Positions 52,192 through 62,370 of a DNA stretch of 64,000 nucleotides are shown here, piece by piece. The stretch is from Verrucomicrobiota bacterium (GTDB taxonomy: Bacteria; Verrucomicrobiota; Verrucomicrobiia; Palsa-1439). The notes under the pieces were generated by a model. That model had not been told where the DNA came from. It saw only the letters and a list, made by a program, of their open reading frames with translations, and made no database searches. The stretch is from assembly GCA_016871575.1 (NCBI GenBank), contig VHCW01000010.1, positions 1-64,000 on the forward strand. The letters run 5' to 3'. The first letter of the stretch is position 1, and each line of letters opens with the position of its first letter. The position numbers and the translations under genes are program-made.

Positions 52192-54092
52192 TGTGCCTTG
52201 GTGCGTTGACGGTGGATGTAGGCGATCAACAGCCCGGCGATGCTGACGAGCAACGGCATCCCGGCGATGTTCGCCCATTTGAGGGTGTTTTCCAGCGAGT
52301 CAATCTCGCGGCGGAGGTCTTTGCGGACCTGTTTCAAATTCTTGCGCGCGTCCGCTTCCTTCTTGCGGAACTCGGTGATCTTGTCCTGTTGTTCCTTGCT
52401 CAGGAAAAACCGCTGGCCGGGTTCCTTTTGGCCTTGCAGTTCGTTGAGCTGGCGCTGCGTCTCCTCCAGCTCGGACTGGAGACGGACGATCTCGTTTTGG
52501 AACCGCTGTTGCGCCTCGGCTTCCTTTTGTTTCACCACGGTGAACGGGCGGAGAATCGTCGCGCGGCTGCGCACGCCGATCAGGTTGCTGTCGCCGGCCA
52601 GTTGCTCGACGATGTTTTGGAACAGGTTCAGGTTGCCGTTGATGGGCTGGGCGATGCCGAACATCGGCAGCATTCGCACGCAGAAGTTGTCGTAGATGAA
52701 ATCGCTGTCGCCAATCAGCACGACGACGCCGTCCTGCTTCGATTCCTTGAGGGAGGCAGGCTTCTTCTCATCCTTCTTGTCTTCCTTTTTCTCATCATCG
52801 GACTTCGCCTCGTCGGGCGGACCGTCGGGGAACGCCGTCTTGAATTTGCCTTGGAGCCGGATGGCCAGTTCGTATTCAGTGCCGCTGGGTTTGAATTTGT
52901 CGGCAATCTCCCGGCCGCCAAACTGGGCGCTCATTCCGTCCACCAGTTGCGATTGCTTCGTGGACTTGAGCAGGACGGTTTTCTTCAATCCCTCCGCCGG
53001 CGTGCCGACAAATGTGCCGGCCGACGGGAAGAGCAGATTGTCAATCTGGCTGGTGACAATATCGTTCTGGTTGATGCCCTGCGGATTGATGAACAGCCAC
53101 GTCGGCATGAGCTGCTGGCGGCCGCCTTCCTGGAAGGAGAGTTCGCGCGCAAACGTCATATCGGCGACGACCTTGGTGTTCTCGAAGCTGACACCCCATG
53201 TTTTGAGCAACGGCTCCAGTGTCGAGCCGCCGCCGGGCATCATCTGTTGCATCGGGTTGCCGCCCTGCGGGCGGTCAATCAACGACATCGCGTCGAGCAA
53301 CGCCAGCAGTTTGCCGCCGCGCAACACGAACTGGTCAATCGCAAACAGCGCTTTCTCGGAAATGTCGCGCGGCTGCGTGACGACCAGCACTTGGACGTCG
53401 TCGTCAATCTTCTCGGTGTCCATTTGAATCTGGCGCACATCGAAATCGTTTTGCAACTCGGTGATCGCCACCCACGGGCGCTGCGGCTGCCGGCCCATCT
53501 GCATCATCATCGGGTTCATCTGCTGCCCGAACAACGGCAGCGGCGACATCACGCCGACGACCGGTTTGTTCGTGCTAAGCACCCGCCCGATGGCGCGCGC
53601 GACGTCGTACTCCAGCAATCGCTCCCGCGCCGGCATCAACGCCGGCAACGCGACGCGCAGCGGGTCGAGGCTGACGGCCAAACCGAGGAAAAACTCCTCG
53701 CCATTGGCGGTCATCTGCCGTTCCACGCCATCGTTCATCGCGAGATCCTCGGCGTCGGAGTCGGGCTGCGGATCGAACTTCTTGATGACGAGGTTGCCCT
53801 TGGCGTTCTGCTCGAACTCAGCCAAGAGGTCCTCGACGTTGCGGGCGAAGTTGGGCGCCCACGACGGAAGATTCTTGTCGCTGCGCGAGAAATAAAACCG
53901 CACCTCGACAGGGGAATCGAGTTTCTTGAGAATCGCCTTCGTGCCGGGCGAGAGCGTGAATAATTTGTCGGCTGTGATGTCCACGCGCGTCTTGAACGCG
54001 CCGGCGATGATATTGATGGCGATGACGACGACCAGCACGACGACGATGCCGAGGGTCGAGTACAGTACTGCTTCGAGTTTCTTGTGTTTCAT
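52188..54092 (-). CDS. GldG-like ABC transporter accessory membrane protein
   Basis: 634 residues. A first transmembrane helix (about 10-32) is followed by a large extracytoplasmic region of the ABC_transp_aux/GldG type (DKLFTLSPGTKAILKKLDSPVEVRFYFS, quoted in part as LFTLSPGTKAILKKL). Near the C-terminus come a long coiled coil (about 515-600, EAEAQQRFQNEIVRLQSELEE) and a final transmembrane helix (about 608-626). It is probably part of a heteromeric ABC system with the two genes upstream. Gliding itself is not implied outside Bacteroidota. Confidence 0.8.
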   Translation of the reverse strand: MKHKKLEAVLYSTLGIVVVLVVVIAINIIAGAFKTRVDITADKLFTLSPGTKAILKKLDSPVEVRFYFSRSDKNLPSWAPNFARNVEDLLAEFEQNAKGNLVIKKFDPQPDSDAEDLAMNDGVERQMTANGEEFFLGLAVSLDPLRVALPALMPARERLLEYDVARAIGRVLSTNKPVVGVMSPLPLFGQQMNPMMMQMGRQPQRPWVAITELQNDFDVRQIQMDTEKIDDDVQVLVVTQPRDISEKALFAIDQFVLRGGKLLALLDAMSLIDRPQGGNPMQQMMPGGGSTLEPLLKTWGVSFENTKVVADMTFARELSFQEGGRQQLMPTWLFINPQGINQNDIVTSQIDNLLFPSAGTFVGTPAEGLKKTVLLKSTKQSQLVDGMSAQFGGREIADKFKPSGTEYELAIRLQGKFKTAFPDGPPDEAKSDDEKKEDKKDEKKPASLKESKQDGVVVLIGDSDFIYDNFCVRMLPMFGIAQPINGNLNLFQNIVEQLAGDSNLIGVRSRATILRPFTVVKQKEAEAQQRFQNEIVRLQSELEETQRQLNELQGQKEPGQRFFLSKEQQDKITEFRKKEADARKNLKQVRKDLRREIDSLENTLKWANIAGMPLLVSIAGLLIAYIHRQRTKAQ

Positions 54093-54103
54093 GGTTCAGT
54101 CCC

Positions 54104-54853
54104 TCAACTGCGCAGCCCGCGCAAAATCACCCCAGTGCAGAACAACGGGAACCCGATCAACGACGCGAAGTAAATCAGGTCGCGCGAATCAATCACGCCG
54201 CGTTGCATCGAAAGGTAATGCGTCATCACGCTGAACGACGCCACGGCGCGCACCAGCCATTCCGGCGCCCAGTTCACCAGCAACCGCGTCACCGGCTCCC
54301 AGCCGCACAGGATCAGAAAGAAACAGATCACCACCGACAGGATGAAACTGATGACTTGGTTGCGCGTCATTGCCGAGGTCATGCTGGCAATCGCGAGGTA
54401 GCCGCCCGCCAGCAGGAAACTGCCAAAATATCCGCTGAGAATCGCGCCCTTGTCCGGGCTTCCGAGATACATCACGGTGAACACCAGCGGGCACGTCAGC
54501 ACGAGCGCCAGCAGCAAGAACAGCCAGCACGCGACGAATTTCCCGACAATCGCCTGCCACGGCGTGATCGGCATTGTCAATAGCAGTTCCATCGTGCCGA
54601 GCCGTCGTTCCTCCGACCACAACCGCATTCCCGCCGCCGGGACGAGGAACAGGTACAGCCACGGATGCCACATGAAAAACGACGTCAACGACGCTTCGCC
54701 CCGCTCGAAGAATCCGCCGAGCATGAACGTGAAGAACCCGTTCATGAGCAAAAAGATCACGATGAACACGTACGCCACCGGCGATGCGAAATAGCCGGTC
54801 AACTCGCGTTTGGTCACCGTCCAAATATGTCGCCATGTTTTGGAACAACTCAT
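54104..54853 (-). CDS. ABC transporter permease (GldF-like)
   Basis: 249 residues with six predicted membrane segments, beginning with KRELTGYFASPVAYVFIVIFLLM (helix 1, about 15-37; quoted in part). EERRLGTMELLLTMPIT (about 83-99) is the coupling-helix-like stretch typical of ABC-2 permeases. The ATG at 54853 overlaps the stop of the ATPase gene (ATGA). Its partner ATPase is directly upstream. Confidence 0.85.
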   Translation of the reverse strand: MSCSKTWRHIWTVTKRELTGYFASPVAYVFIVIFLLMNGFFTFMLGGFFERGEASLTSFFMWHPWLYLFLVPAAGMRLWSEERRLGTMELLLTMPITPWQAIVGKFVACWLFLLLALVLTCPLVFTVMYLGSPDKGAILSGYFGSFLLAGGYLAIASMTSAMTRNQVISFILSVVICFFLILCGWEPVTRLLVNWAPEWLVRAVASFSVMTHYLSMQRGVIDSRDLIYFASLIGFPLFCTGVILRGLRS

Positions 54854-55809
54854 GACTTGGCCTCCTTCACCGTGTCGGGCAGTGTGATGTTGCGGAACAC
54901 TTCATCCAATCGTCCCTCTTCCACGTGCAGTTCCTCCACTTTCCAGTTCTCCCGCGCCGCCAACTCCGCCACCGCGCGCGCCAGGTCACGGTTGCCCGGC
55001 TTCGACGGGTACACCCGCGCCCGCACCGCCGCGCCTTCTTCGTCAGCCGACGCCTTCTTTGCGCCGCCCATATCCGACAACTTGGCTCTCACCACGGCCG
55101 GCGACGCCCCGCGCACACGCAACGACACCGCGCCGGCCCATTCCGACATCGCTTTCAGGTCGCCCGGCGTCCCGTTGGCGACGATCTTGCCACGATCAAT
55201 GATGATCGCCCGCGAACAGGCCGCCTCGACTTCCTCCAGGATATGCGTCGAGAAAATGATGGCCTTCTTCTCGCCCATCCGCTTGATGATCTGGCGGACT
55301 TCATGTTTTTGGTTTGGATCGAGGCCGTCGGTCGGTTCGTCCAACACGAGCACGTCGGGATTATGAATGATGGATTGCGCGAAACAGGTCCGGTGACGAT
55401 ACCCTTTCGAGAGCGTCTCAACGCTCTGGTGCAAGACGCCGCCGAGGAAACACATCTCCACGACGCGGTTGACGGCGTTTTTCTTCTCATCGCCGCGCAG
55501 CCCGCGCAATTCGGCCGCAAAATGCAGGAAGCTGAACACCGTCATGTCGGTGTAGGCCGGCGCGTTCTCCGGCAGGTAGCCGATGAGTTTCTTGGCGGCG
55601 ATGGGGTCTTCCTGCACGTCATGCCCGCCCACGCTTACCGTGCCTGCCGAGGGCGGGATGAAGCCGGTGATCATGCGCATCGTGGTGGATTTTCCCGCGC
55701 CGTTCGGACCGAGAAAGCCCAGCACCTCGCCACGCTCGACGGTGAATGACACGCCGTCCACGGCCCGTTTCGTGCCGAACAATTTGACCAGATTGTTTAC
55801 AGTTATCAT
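54850..55809 (-). CDS. ABC transporter ATP-binding protein (GldA-like)
   Basis: 319 residues. Walker A GPNGAGKST (34-42), signature LSKGYRHRTCFAQ (the usual LSxGxxQR form is altered to LSKGYRHR), Walker B LVLDEPTDGLDP and the switch His in STHILEE are present. The last ~100 residues form a small C-terminal domain (AVSLRVRGASPAVVRAKLSDMG). It powers the permease and GldG-like partner encoded downstream. A hairpin lies 20-40 bases upstream of the start. Confidence 0.88.
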   Translation of the reverse strand: MITVNNLVKLFGTKRAVDGVSFTVERGEVLGFLGPNGAGKSTTMRMITGFIPPSAGTVSVGGHDVQEDPIAAKKLIGYLPENAPAYTDMTVFSFLHFAAELRGLRGDEKKNAVNRVVEMCFLGGVLHQSVETLSKGYRHRTCFAQSIIHNPDVLVLDEPTDGLDPNQKHEVRQIIKRMGEKKAIIFSTHILEEVEAACSRAIIIDRGKIVANGTPGDLKAMSEWAGAVSLRVRGASPAVVRAKLSDMGGAKKASADEEGAAVRARVYPSKPGNRDLARAVAELAARENWKVEELHVEEGRLDEVFRNITLPDTVKEAKS

Positions 55810-55829
55810 GTGCCTTTACTTGTTGGATT

Positions 55830-55848
55830 GGCCGGTGAACGACCGGCC
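55830..55848 (-). promoter_or_regulatory. Short hairpin in the leader of the ABC operon
   Basis: GGCCGGT and ACCGGCC (7-bp stem, 5-base loop) lie 21-39 bases before ATG 55809 on the minus strand. It could modulate translation; nothing else about it is known. Confidence 0.3.
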
Positions 55849-55983
55849 CGTTCTCCTGCGGTTATGCAGTTTGACCAATCAGACCGAAAAATGTTCAAAC
55901 CATAACCAACGAAAACACTATGCCGTTACCCGCAGCTATTCGTCAAGCTGAGACGAAGCTTGTTTTGTGGAATTCCTGGAGGC

Positions 55984-57078
55984 TCATCCGTGATGCAAAA
56001 TTGCCGTTTCCGCCATGGCGCGCATGTTTTCGACGGGCGTGTAACGGGGCACGGCACAGGCGGTGCCGAGGACGTACCGCGAGCCGCCGTTGCGGATGCA
56101 GGTGCGCGCTTCCTGTCGGACTTGGTTCGGGGTGCCTTGCAGCAGGGTCAAGCAACTGACGCCGCCGATCAAGCAGAGCCGGTCACCAATCATCTGTCGT
56201 GTATGGGCAACGGTCATGCCGCTGGTCGGGTCCAATCCTTCCATCCCGTCAAGATGATTGTCGGTCATCAGCGGCAGGAACGGGTTGTAGTTCCCGCAAC
56301 AATGTTTATAGACCAGCAGACCGAGCGCGTGCGCCGCCTCGGCGGTGCGCCGATAAGCCGGGATGCAGAACTCGCGATACATCTGCGGCGAGATGACGCT
56401 GCCCGATGCATACGAATCGCCGATCATCACAGCATCCACGCCGGTCCGCGCGAACGCCTTTATCAACTCAATGGAGGCATCGGTGGCCATGTGGAACATT
56501 CGGTGAATGAACGGCGGATCGGTCGCCATCATCAACAGCGCTTCTTCGCTGCTGCCGACTTTGATGACCAGCGTGTTGATGGTCTGGCCACCGGCCATGC
56601 CGACCACGAACAATTTGCGGTCGTGCGCTTCGCGTGTCATTTCGCGTGCCGTGTCGAGGCAGCCGGTTTCCAGAAGTTGATCCGCCGAGGGATAGGTGAT
56701 GGCTTCGATTTGTTCCAGCGTGGTGACGGGCGGCGGCGTCTTCACCAAGACCAACTGCCCGCCGCCTTGCACATCGAAGTAACCGTCAACTGCCCCGGTG
56801 CGCCGGTCCAGTTGCGCGAGTTTGCCGTCGTGGAGGCGCACTATTTTCTCCTCAAACCACGACCGCTCCGGCGTGGCGCGCACGCGCACCACATCGCATC
56901 CGTAGAAAACGCCGACTTCATACATCCAGCGCACGCCCAACCGTGGGTCAATCAGCGCTTCTTCAAATGTGTGCCCCAAGGCGACGCACGCGTGATCGGT
57001 GAAGATGCAGGGGAAGAAGGGGACCCGGTCAGTCCTGTTGCCGGTGAGGATGGCGCGCATTCGTTCACGGGATGTCAT
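55984..57078 (-). CDS. Uroporphyrinogen decarboxylase-family protein (methyltransferase-like)
   Basis: 364 residues from ATG 57078, overlapping the previous stop (ATGA). The fold is the URO-D/MtaA barrel: SRERMRAILTGNRTDRVPFFP (start), GADVVMIGDSYASGSVISPQMYREFCIPAYRR-like segment with a conserved Asp-Ser and HKHCCGN (His and paired Cys near residue 257). True HemE lacks this arrangement, so a corrinoid-dependent methyltransferase or a related small-molecule lyase is more likely. It is coupled to secreted glycan genes, so it might act on a methylated substrate. That is inference. Confidence 0.7.
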   Translation of the reverse strand: MTSRERMRAILTGNRTDRVPFFPCIFTDHACVALGHTFEEALIDPRLGVRWMYEVGVFYGCDVVRVRATPERSWFEEKIVRLHDGKLAQLDRRTGAVDGYFDVQGGGQLVLVKTPPPVTTLEQIEAITYPSADQLLETGCLDTAREMTREAHDRKLFVVGMAGGQTINTLVIKVGSSEEALLMMATDPPFIHRMFHMATDASIELIKAFARTGVDAVMIGDSYASGSVISPQMYREFCIPAYRRTAEAAHALGLLVYKHCCGNYNPFLPLMTDNHLDGMEGLDPTSGMTVAHTRQMIGDRLCLIGGVSCLTLLQGTPNQVRQEARTCIRNGGSRYVLGTACAVPRYTPVENMRAMAETAILHHG

Positions 57079-58640
57079 GGCAGGTAAATGGCAAATACTT
57101 CGGCGTTGTTCAAGTGCAGACGGAGCATGTAACGACCGGGCGGAAGCTGGCTGAGATTGCGTCCCTTCCAAGCGACACTGTGGTTCAACGAATCCCCCTG
57201 AACCGGAACCGCGTCGTCCTTCGAGAACCCCCGGATGCGGTAGCCGTCCTCGGTCAGCACTTCGAGGCGCACCTCGCCTTTTGAGGCGTCGGCGTTGATC
57301 GAGATTGTCTTCACGCCGGTCAGGTCGCGCGGTTTCAAGGTGATCTGGCCGATGTTTTCCAGCGGTTTCTTGAGTGTCGGCTGGCTGCTTTTGGAAACGG
57401 GGCGGACGCCGGCGAAACGGTCGCGCGGAATTGTGGCCAGCCCGACGCCGCTGCGGTGCCCAGTCTCGGCGCGGACACCGCCGATGGGCGATTGATTGTA
57501 GGCGCCGTAATAGAAGCGAATCTCGTCATCGAGCACAATCGGCGTCGAATTGCTAAACAGACAACGGCTGTCAAACTGTCCCGCTTCGCTCCGCGCCAGA
57601 AAATATGGTTGCCGGAACGAGCGTTCCCACACCAAACCGTCACGGCTCGTCATCAACTCGATGTCAATTGCGCCCTTGGCCCGGCGATCCATGATTTGAT
57701 TCAGGCAGAAATACCGGTCCGCGTAAAAAAAGACCGGCGACGTGTGGAATTCCGCGTCGGGCGTGTCTTGATCATCCGGGCCGAGAAGAAACTGCGGCTT
57801 CGACCAGTGAAGGAAATCCTTACTCTCGATGCGTCCCATGCCGTGTTTCCAAGCCATTGTGCCGTCCGGCGCGTCCATCCACATCTTGCCATAGATGGCA
57901 AACACCGCACGCACCGGATCGTAAAACACATCGGCGGCATCCGACATCGTCAACGGGTAACGCCACGTCTTTCGCAACGCACCGTTCTTGCCCGGCGACT
58001 CCTGATAAATATCCTCGTCGGCAAACGGCGGCGGTTGGCCGCGCCCGCCATACGCTGTGCGGTTCAGCGGTCCCTTGTTGTGTTTCGTCCATCGAATGCC
58101 GTCCTGCGAAAAAGCAACATGCAAACCGGGATACTCGCGTCCGTCCACCACCGACCAATCGTAGTAGGCCATCTTGTAGCGGCGGGACGGGTCCTTTTCG
58201 TTCGTATCCACCAGGACCGAGTTGCAGTAGCGGTCGCCGTAGCCGCCGTTGCCGATGAGGACGATGTTGGTTTTCTTGAACTCCTTGAACGGGTGGAAAT
58301 CAAACTCCGGCTTCACAAACCGGACGCCATCCTCCGACTCGGCGTAACAGACGACACATTCAAGCCGTTTGTCTCCCGCGCGTTTGCCGGCGTAAGCCTG
58401 ATACCACAACTGATATTTCCCGGTCTTTGCGTCCCGATGGATGCTGGTCCAACCGATGGCCACCTCCCACGGTTTGTCTTGGAGGATGACCGGGTTTTGC
58501 GGATGCCGTTGGGCGGGATGCAGGACGCGCACGGTGCCGGAGCGATACAGAATATCGTGGTCGTCCACCAGGAGAATGGTGTGCGGCGCGGCGTTGGCAA
58601 TGCCAAGCGCGAGCAACAAGACGATTGCGGACTTTGTCAT
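57075..58640 (-). CDS. Secreted glycosidase-like five-bladed propeller protein
   Basis: 521 residues from ATG 58640, overlapping the upstream stop (ATGA), with a signal peptide (about 1-18). The body has the short WxxxxSxDGxxW-type blade motifs: [30 protein letters not shown] and [11 protein letters not shown]. These resemble GH43/GH32/GH68-type five-bladed propellers. Catalytic acid residues cannot be placed with confidence, so the activity and substrate are open. A beta-sandwich-like C-terminus follows (about 420-521). It is the middle gene of a three-gene set with a promoter at 60054-60083. Confidence 0.7.
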   Translation of the reverse strand: MTKSAIVLLLALGIANAAPHTILLVDDHDILYRSGTVRVLHPAQRHPQNPVILQDKPWEVAIGWTSIHRDAKTGKYQLWYQAYAGKRAGDKRLECVVCYAESEDGVRFVKPEFDFHPFKEFKKTNIVLIGNGGYGDRYCNSVLVDTNEKDPSRRYKMAYYDWSVVDGREYPGLHVAFSQDGIRWTKHNKGPLNRTAYGGRGQPPPFADEDIYQESPGKNGALRKTWRYPLTMSDAADVFYDPVRAVFAIYGKMWMDAPDGTMAWKHGMGRIESKDFLHWSKPQFLLGPDDQDTPDAEFHTSPVFFYADRYFCLNQIMDRRAKGAIDIELMTSRDGLVWERSFRQPYFLARSEAGQFDSRCLFSNSTPIVLDDEIRFYYGAYNQSPIGGVRAETGHRSGVGLATIPRDRFAGVRPVSKSSQPTLKKPLENIGQITLKPRDLTGVKTISINADASKGEVRLEVLTEDGYRIRGFSKDDAVPVQGDSLNHSVAWKGRNLSQLPPGRYMLRLHLNNAEVFAIYLP

Positions 58641-60028
58641 TTCGTTTCCAGCAACTTCCACATTGCTCCCATCAACACGCCTTCGACTTCGGGCGCGACA
58701 TCCGACGCGCCGGGGCTGGCTTCGTAGCCGCCTTCCTCGTAGGCGCGCGCCGTGGCGATGTAGCCGGGACCGTATTCGCCGTACGCCGCCATCATGACGC
58801 GGAGGTCGGGGCGCATCTTCTTGGCGGCGAGTTGATACTCGACAAGCAACTCGCCGGGCATGTGCAACACCCGCGCGTCGCCGACCGCCAACATCCCGAT
58901 GTCAATCTTGTGTCCGCTTTGGCAGCGCAACAGCCACGCGAGCTTGTCGGCACCGCGCAACTGGGTTTTGGAGTCCGACACCTTCGCCAAGTCGGCGCGC
59001 AGTTTGTCCTCGTCGAGATGTTTCCCCAACGGCAATACCACCGGTTCGACGCGCCACTGAACGTCTGCACTGCCGATGGGAAACTTCTGCGTCGTGTCCC
59101 ACGCGCATTTCATCCCGTCCGCGAGCCGCAACGCGAGCGCGACACGGTTTTCGCGCGAGCCGTCGTTGTATTTGCCCGCGCCGATGTTGCCCCCGGCGCC
59201 GGTGAAATGCACGTGCAATGCTTCCGGCACGGCTTGTTGTCGGAAGAACCGCGCGATGCCGGGAAAATCCGGACTGGGAATGCCCATGCGATAATAGCTT
59301 TGCGGATGACAAGCGTAGTAACTGAGCGCCGCCACCGGTTTGTCGTTGTTCCAGAAACTCAACACCGAGACCATCGGATCAATCACGCCTTCCGGTTCGG
59401 CGCGCAACTTTGGGTCTCGGCACGACGTGTAGCGCGTGACGCGAACCTTGCCATTTGGGCCGAGGATGCGACGGTTCGAGGCGACTTCCTTCACCTCAGC
59501 TTCGCCCCGGCCATAGTGCGTGACCGGTTGGGCGCGTCCGATGGACTCCTTCACTGCCTGTGCCGCGCGCGCGAGCGCCTTGCGATGAAAGGCGCTTTCA
59601 TAACGGCCAAGGTCTTTCGCGCCGGCTTCCTTCAACAGCCGTTCCACGGTGAAATCGCAACCCGGCGCGTCATGCTGGTGCACCGTGTGGACGGCGACGC
59701 GTTGTGGTGTCGTTTGCGCGGCCTTGGCCAACGCAGCGCGGAAAGCATCCTGGGATTCATTGGCGATGCCGATCCAGTCCACCGCGCACAACACAATCGG
59801 ATCGCCGGCGCCCAGTAACGCGATGCCGCGGCATCGGAGCGTCAACTCATCCACGCGCACGACCGGATCGTACGCCATCATCGAACCGACCGGCGGCGTG
59901 ACATCCACGTCGAACGTGGCAAGTTTCAAGCCGCTGTCAGCGGCGGTGGCGCAGAGCGCGATCAACAGACCCGATGCCATGCCGGCCAGATGGCAAAGGC
60001 GTTTTCGACCAATCGTGAGTGAGAACAT
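58637..60028 (-). CDS. Neutral/alkaline ceramidase-like secreted hydrolase
   Basis: 463 residues from ATG 60028, 20-30 bases after a good promoter, with a signal peptide (about 11-29, ending CATAAD). The N-terminal neutral ceramidase-like pattern is [34 protein letters not shown] (two His for zinc) and [10 protein letters not shown]. The family cleaves amide bonds of ceramides, but distant members in PVC bacteria have unknown targets, and this one may act on another amide or ester. It is shorter than classical ceramidases (about 650 residues) and lacks their C-terminal beta-sandwich. Confidence 0.65.
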   Translation of the reverse strand: MFSLTIGRKRLCHLAGMASGLLIALCATAADSGLKLATFDVDVTPPVGSMMAYDPVVRVDELTLRCRGIALLGAGDPIVLCAVDWIGIANESQDAFRAALAKAAQTTPQRVAVHTVHQHDAPGCDFTVERLLKEAGAKDLGRYESAFHRKALARAAQAVKESIGRAQPVTHYGRGEAEVKEVASNRRILGPNGKVRVTRYTSCRDPKLRAEPEGVIDPMVSVLSFWNNDKPVAALSYYACHPQSYYRMGIPSPDFPGIARFFRQQAVPEALHVHFTGAGGNIGAGKYNDGSRENRVALALRLADGMKCAWDTTQKFPIGSADVQWRVEPVVLPLGKHLDEDKLRADLAKVSDSKTQLRGADKLAWLLRCQSGHKIDIGMLAVGDARVLHMPGELLVEYQLAAKKMRPDLRVMMAAYGEYGPGYIATARAYEEGGYEASPGASDVAPEVEGVLMGAMWKLLETK

Positions 60029-60053
60029 GGTTTGGCTCCGTGATTGTTGGGAC

Positions 60054-60083
60054 ATTATGTGCCACAACACCGTCTGACGTCAA
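60054..60083 (-). promoter_or_regulatory. Promoter for the ceramidase-like operon
   Basis: On the minus strand, TTGACG (60083-60078) and CATAAT (60059-60054) are separated by 18 bases, and the ATG is at 60028. This is the best sigma-70-type match in the window. It would drive the ceramidase-like, propeller and URO-D-family genes, which overlap by ATGA. Confidence 0.6.
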
Positions 60084-60200
60084 CGAATCGCTGTTGACTG
60101 GATGCAGTCGTGAAGCGTGAACACCAAGACATCCAAAGTCGGGAGTTGACGGCAATGCGATCCCCCCTCCGATGCACAGATAGATACGCGTTGCATTTCG

Positions 60201-62105
60201 CTACTGGGATGCTGGCGGCTCTCGTCGAGGGCGCACAACCAGGAATTGCAGGAGATAGATTCCTACTGCGACCAACAACATGCAGACGCCCGTGATGGTG
60301 CCGATGGTCCGGTCCCGCCCCGTGGCGCCTGCGGTGGCCGTCCACTGGAGCAGCAGAAAGACGAACGCAAATCCGCCGAACACGTAGGCGATGATCGGAA
60401 ACGGCGTGAACGTGACCTCCTTGAGTTTTTGGGCGCGCTCGGCAATCACCGCTTCTTCCGGGCGCTCCAAGCGGTGAAACAACTCGGCAATCTGCTGTCG
60501 TCGCGCCTCATTGTCGGCGACCAACCGGTTGCCCAGCGCCATGCCCACGATCGTCGCGAGGGCGGTCAGCGAGGTGATCAGCCATGTCTGGCCGAGGTTG
60601 TAAATGACAAAGTCCTTCCAGTTCAGGTCAAGAGTCTGCCACGGGTTGGCGAGGAGCCAGCGACCGATCTCGCGCGTGTCCACGCCGAACCAGGCGGCGT
60701 TGAAATTGATGAAAAACGCGACCAGACCAGCGATGATGCCGAACAACAACCCGAACAGGCCCGACGCGCTGTTCAACTTGCGGCTCCACAAGCCGACCAG
60801 CATCGGAATCGCCATCGGCGGCAGGAAAATGCTGAACAGTTTGGTCATCATCTCGAACAACGTGAGTTGCGCCCCGCTGCGGAAGAGGTGGACAATGTAG
60901 AGCGTGATGCAAATGGTCAGTCCCCCGGCCAGGATCGTCAGCAGCCGGCCGGCGATGAGGTCCTTGCGCGGAGTGCTCTGCGGACGGAGCAGCTTGTAGA
61001 TGTCCGTCGTCATGACCGATCCCATTGCGTTGAAGTCGCCGCCGAGCGTGGACATCGTCGCCGAGAACATCGCCGCGATCAACATGCCCATCATGCCCGC
61101 CGGCAGCAGCGTGAGGGTGATGATGCCGTACACCTTGTTTTTGTGGGTCATCGGGTCCAACTCAGGCAGATACACGCGCGCCAGAAGGGCGGGCATCCAG
61201 AGCAGAAACGGAGTCAGGATAAGCAGCGTCATCGCCAGATACCCGACCTTGCGGGCTTCGCGGTCGGTTTTCACCGAGTAATACCGCTGCACCAGCACCC
61301 AGCCGGAACTCAGGCTCATGGTAATGATCGCCAGCCACGCGATCAGAAAGCGTCCGTCGAGGCGCATGTATTTGGTTTCATTGAAGAACTTGAAGAAATT
61401 GGGGTCGCGCGCCTGCGCCGCGCCCACGAAACCGGCCAGACCGCCGTGCGGCTCCAGCGCCATGACCGAGAGAATCAACAACACAATCACGGCGGACAGG
61501 ATGACGAGGAACTGCACGAAATCCGTCACCACAATGGCCCACAAGCCGCCCATGAATGTGTAGGCTAGAATGATGACGCCGGCGATCACCACCATCCAAT
61601 ACATCTCGGTGCCGGGCGTGAACAGAATCCAGCCCTCCCGAAAACGCAGCCCCATCGTGACCGTGACCAGGACGGCAATGGCAAACAGGCGCATGGCGTT
61701 GTCGAAGATTCGCAACGGCAATCCGATCCACGCGAGACTCTGCCGCACGCCATTGCCGTAACGTTCGCGAATGTATTCAAGCGGGCTGGTCGTCGAAGCG
61801 CGTCGCCAGCGAGCCGCGAAGAAAGCCGCGCTGGCAAAGGCGCCCACCACGCCGCACCAATAATAATAATAAGCCGAAAGACCGTTGAAGTACGCCATGT
61901 CGGAATACGCCACAAACGCCCACGTGCTGAAACTCGCCATGTAAAACGAGATGCCCGACAACCACCACGGCAGACTTGCGCCGCCGCTGAAGAAATCCTT
62001 GATGTTGGTCATCCGCCGCACAAAGTAGGCGCCCACCACCGGCAGGGCGGCGAAGAACGCGAGGATGATCAGGTAGTCAGCGGGGTAAAGACGACTCTCA
62101 GGCAT
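60201..62105 (-). CDS. Sodium:solute symporter family transporter
   Basis: 634 residues. It is a polytopic membrane protein with 13-14 hydrophobic segments. FFSGGASLPWWLSGISFYMASFSTWAFVAY (about 39-68, in part), AYTFMGGLWAIVVTDFVQF and GMLIAAMFSATMSTLGGDFNAMGSVMTTDIYK are typical of SSS/LeuT-fold sugar or solute symporters. The C-terminus after about residue 490 is longer than in simple SSS proteins and adds two helices. It probably imports a degradation product using sodium. It lies directly downstream of the agarase-like gene in the same direction. Confidence 0.88.
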   Translation of the reverse strand: MPESRLYPADYLIILAFFAALPVVGAYFVRRMTNIKDFFSGGASLPWWLSGISFYMASFSTWAFVAYSDMAYFNGLSAYYYYWCGVVGAFASAAFFAARWRRASTTSPLEYIRERYGNGVRQSLAWIGLPLRIFDNAMRLFAIAVLVTVTMGLRFREGWILFTPGTEMYWMVVIAGVIILAYTFMGGLWAIVVTDFVQFLVILSAVIVLLILSVMALEPHGGLAGFVGAAQARDPNFFKFFNETKYMRLDGRFLIAWLAIITMSLSSGWVLVQRYYSVKTDREARKVGYLAMTLLILTPFLLWMPALLARVYLPELDPMTHKNKVYGIITLTLLPAGMMGMLIAAMFSATMSTLGGDFNAMGSVMTTDIYKLLRPQSTPRKDLIAGRLLTILAGGLTICITLYIVHLFRSGAQLTLFEMMTKLFSIFLPPMAIPMLVGLWSRKLNSASGLFGLLFGIIAGLVAFFINFNAAWFGVDTREIGRWLLANPWQTLDLNWKDFVIYNLGQTWLITSLTALATIVGMALGNRLVADNEARRQQIAELFHRLERPEEAVIAERAQKLKEVTFTPFPIIAYVFGGFAFVFLLLQWTATAGATGRDRTIGTITGVCMLLVAVGIYLLQFLVVRPRREPPASQ

Positions 62106-62370
62106 GGGGCGAACCTTTCCGGTAGCGGACGTGGATATCCAAAAAACAAACCTGAAGGAATGTCGCCGGTGCGTAATCGCATCCTGAGCGTTACCAGCAC
62201 ACGCTGCTTCACACCGAACTGAACACGCGCCTTCATGCGGAATGCAGTGCCAGAACGGTGCGGATATGTCAAGCGATAGCGGTCTTCACGCGTCTGAAAA
62301 TCGCCGCTGTAACCCGAACCGGCTTCCGATGCCAAACCAAGCCGGAGTTTCTGAGCGCGTTCTGAGTGGG
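62106..62370. other. 265-base gap between the agarase-like gene and the symporter
   Basis: Nothing gene-like was found. A TTGACA is present on the minus strand near 62270, without a convincing -10 at the right distance. Confidence 0.6.

Noticed and set aside
62180-62290. Possible sigma-54 or sigma-70 promoter before the symporter
   Set aside because: The TGGCAC and GC elements are one base out of register, and the TTGACA has no good -10 partner.
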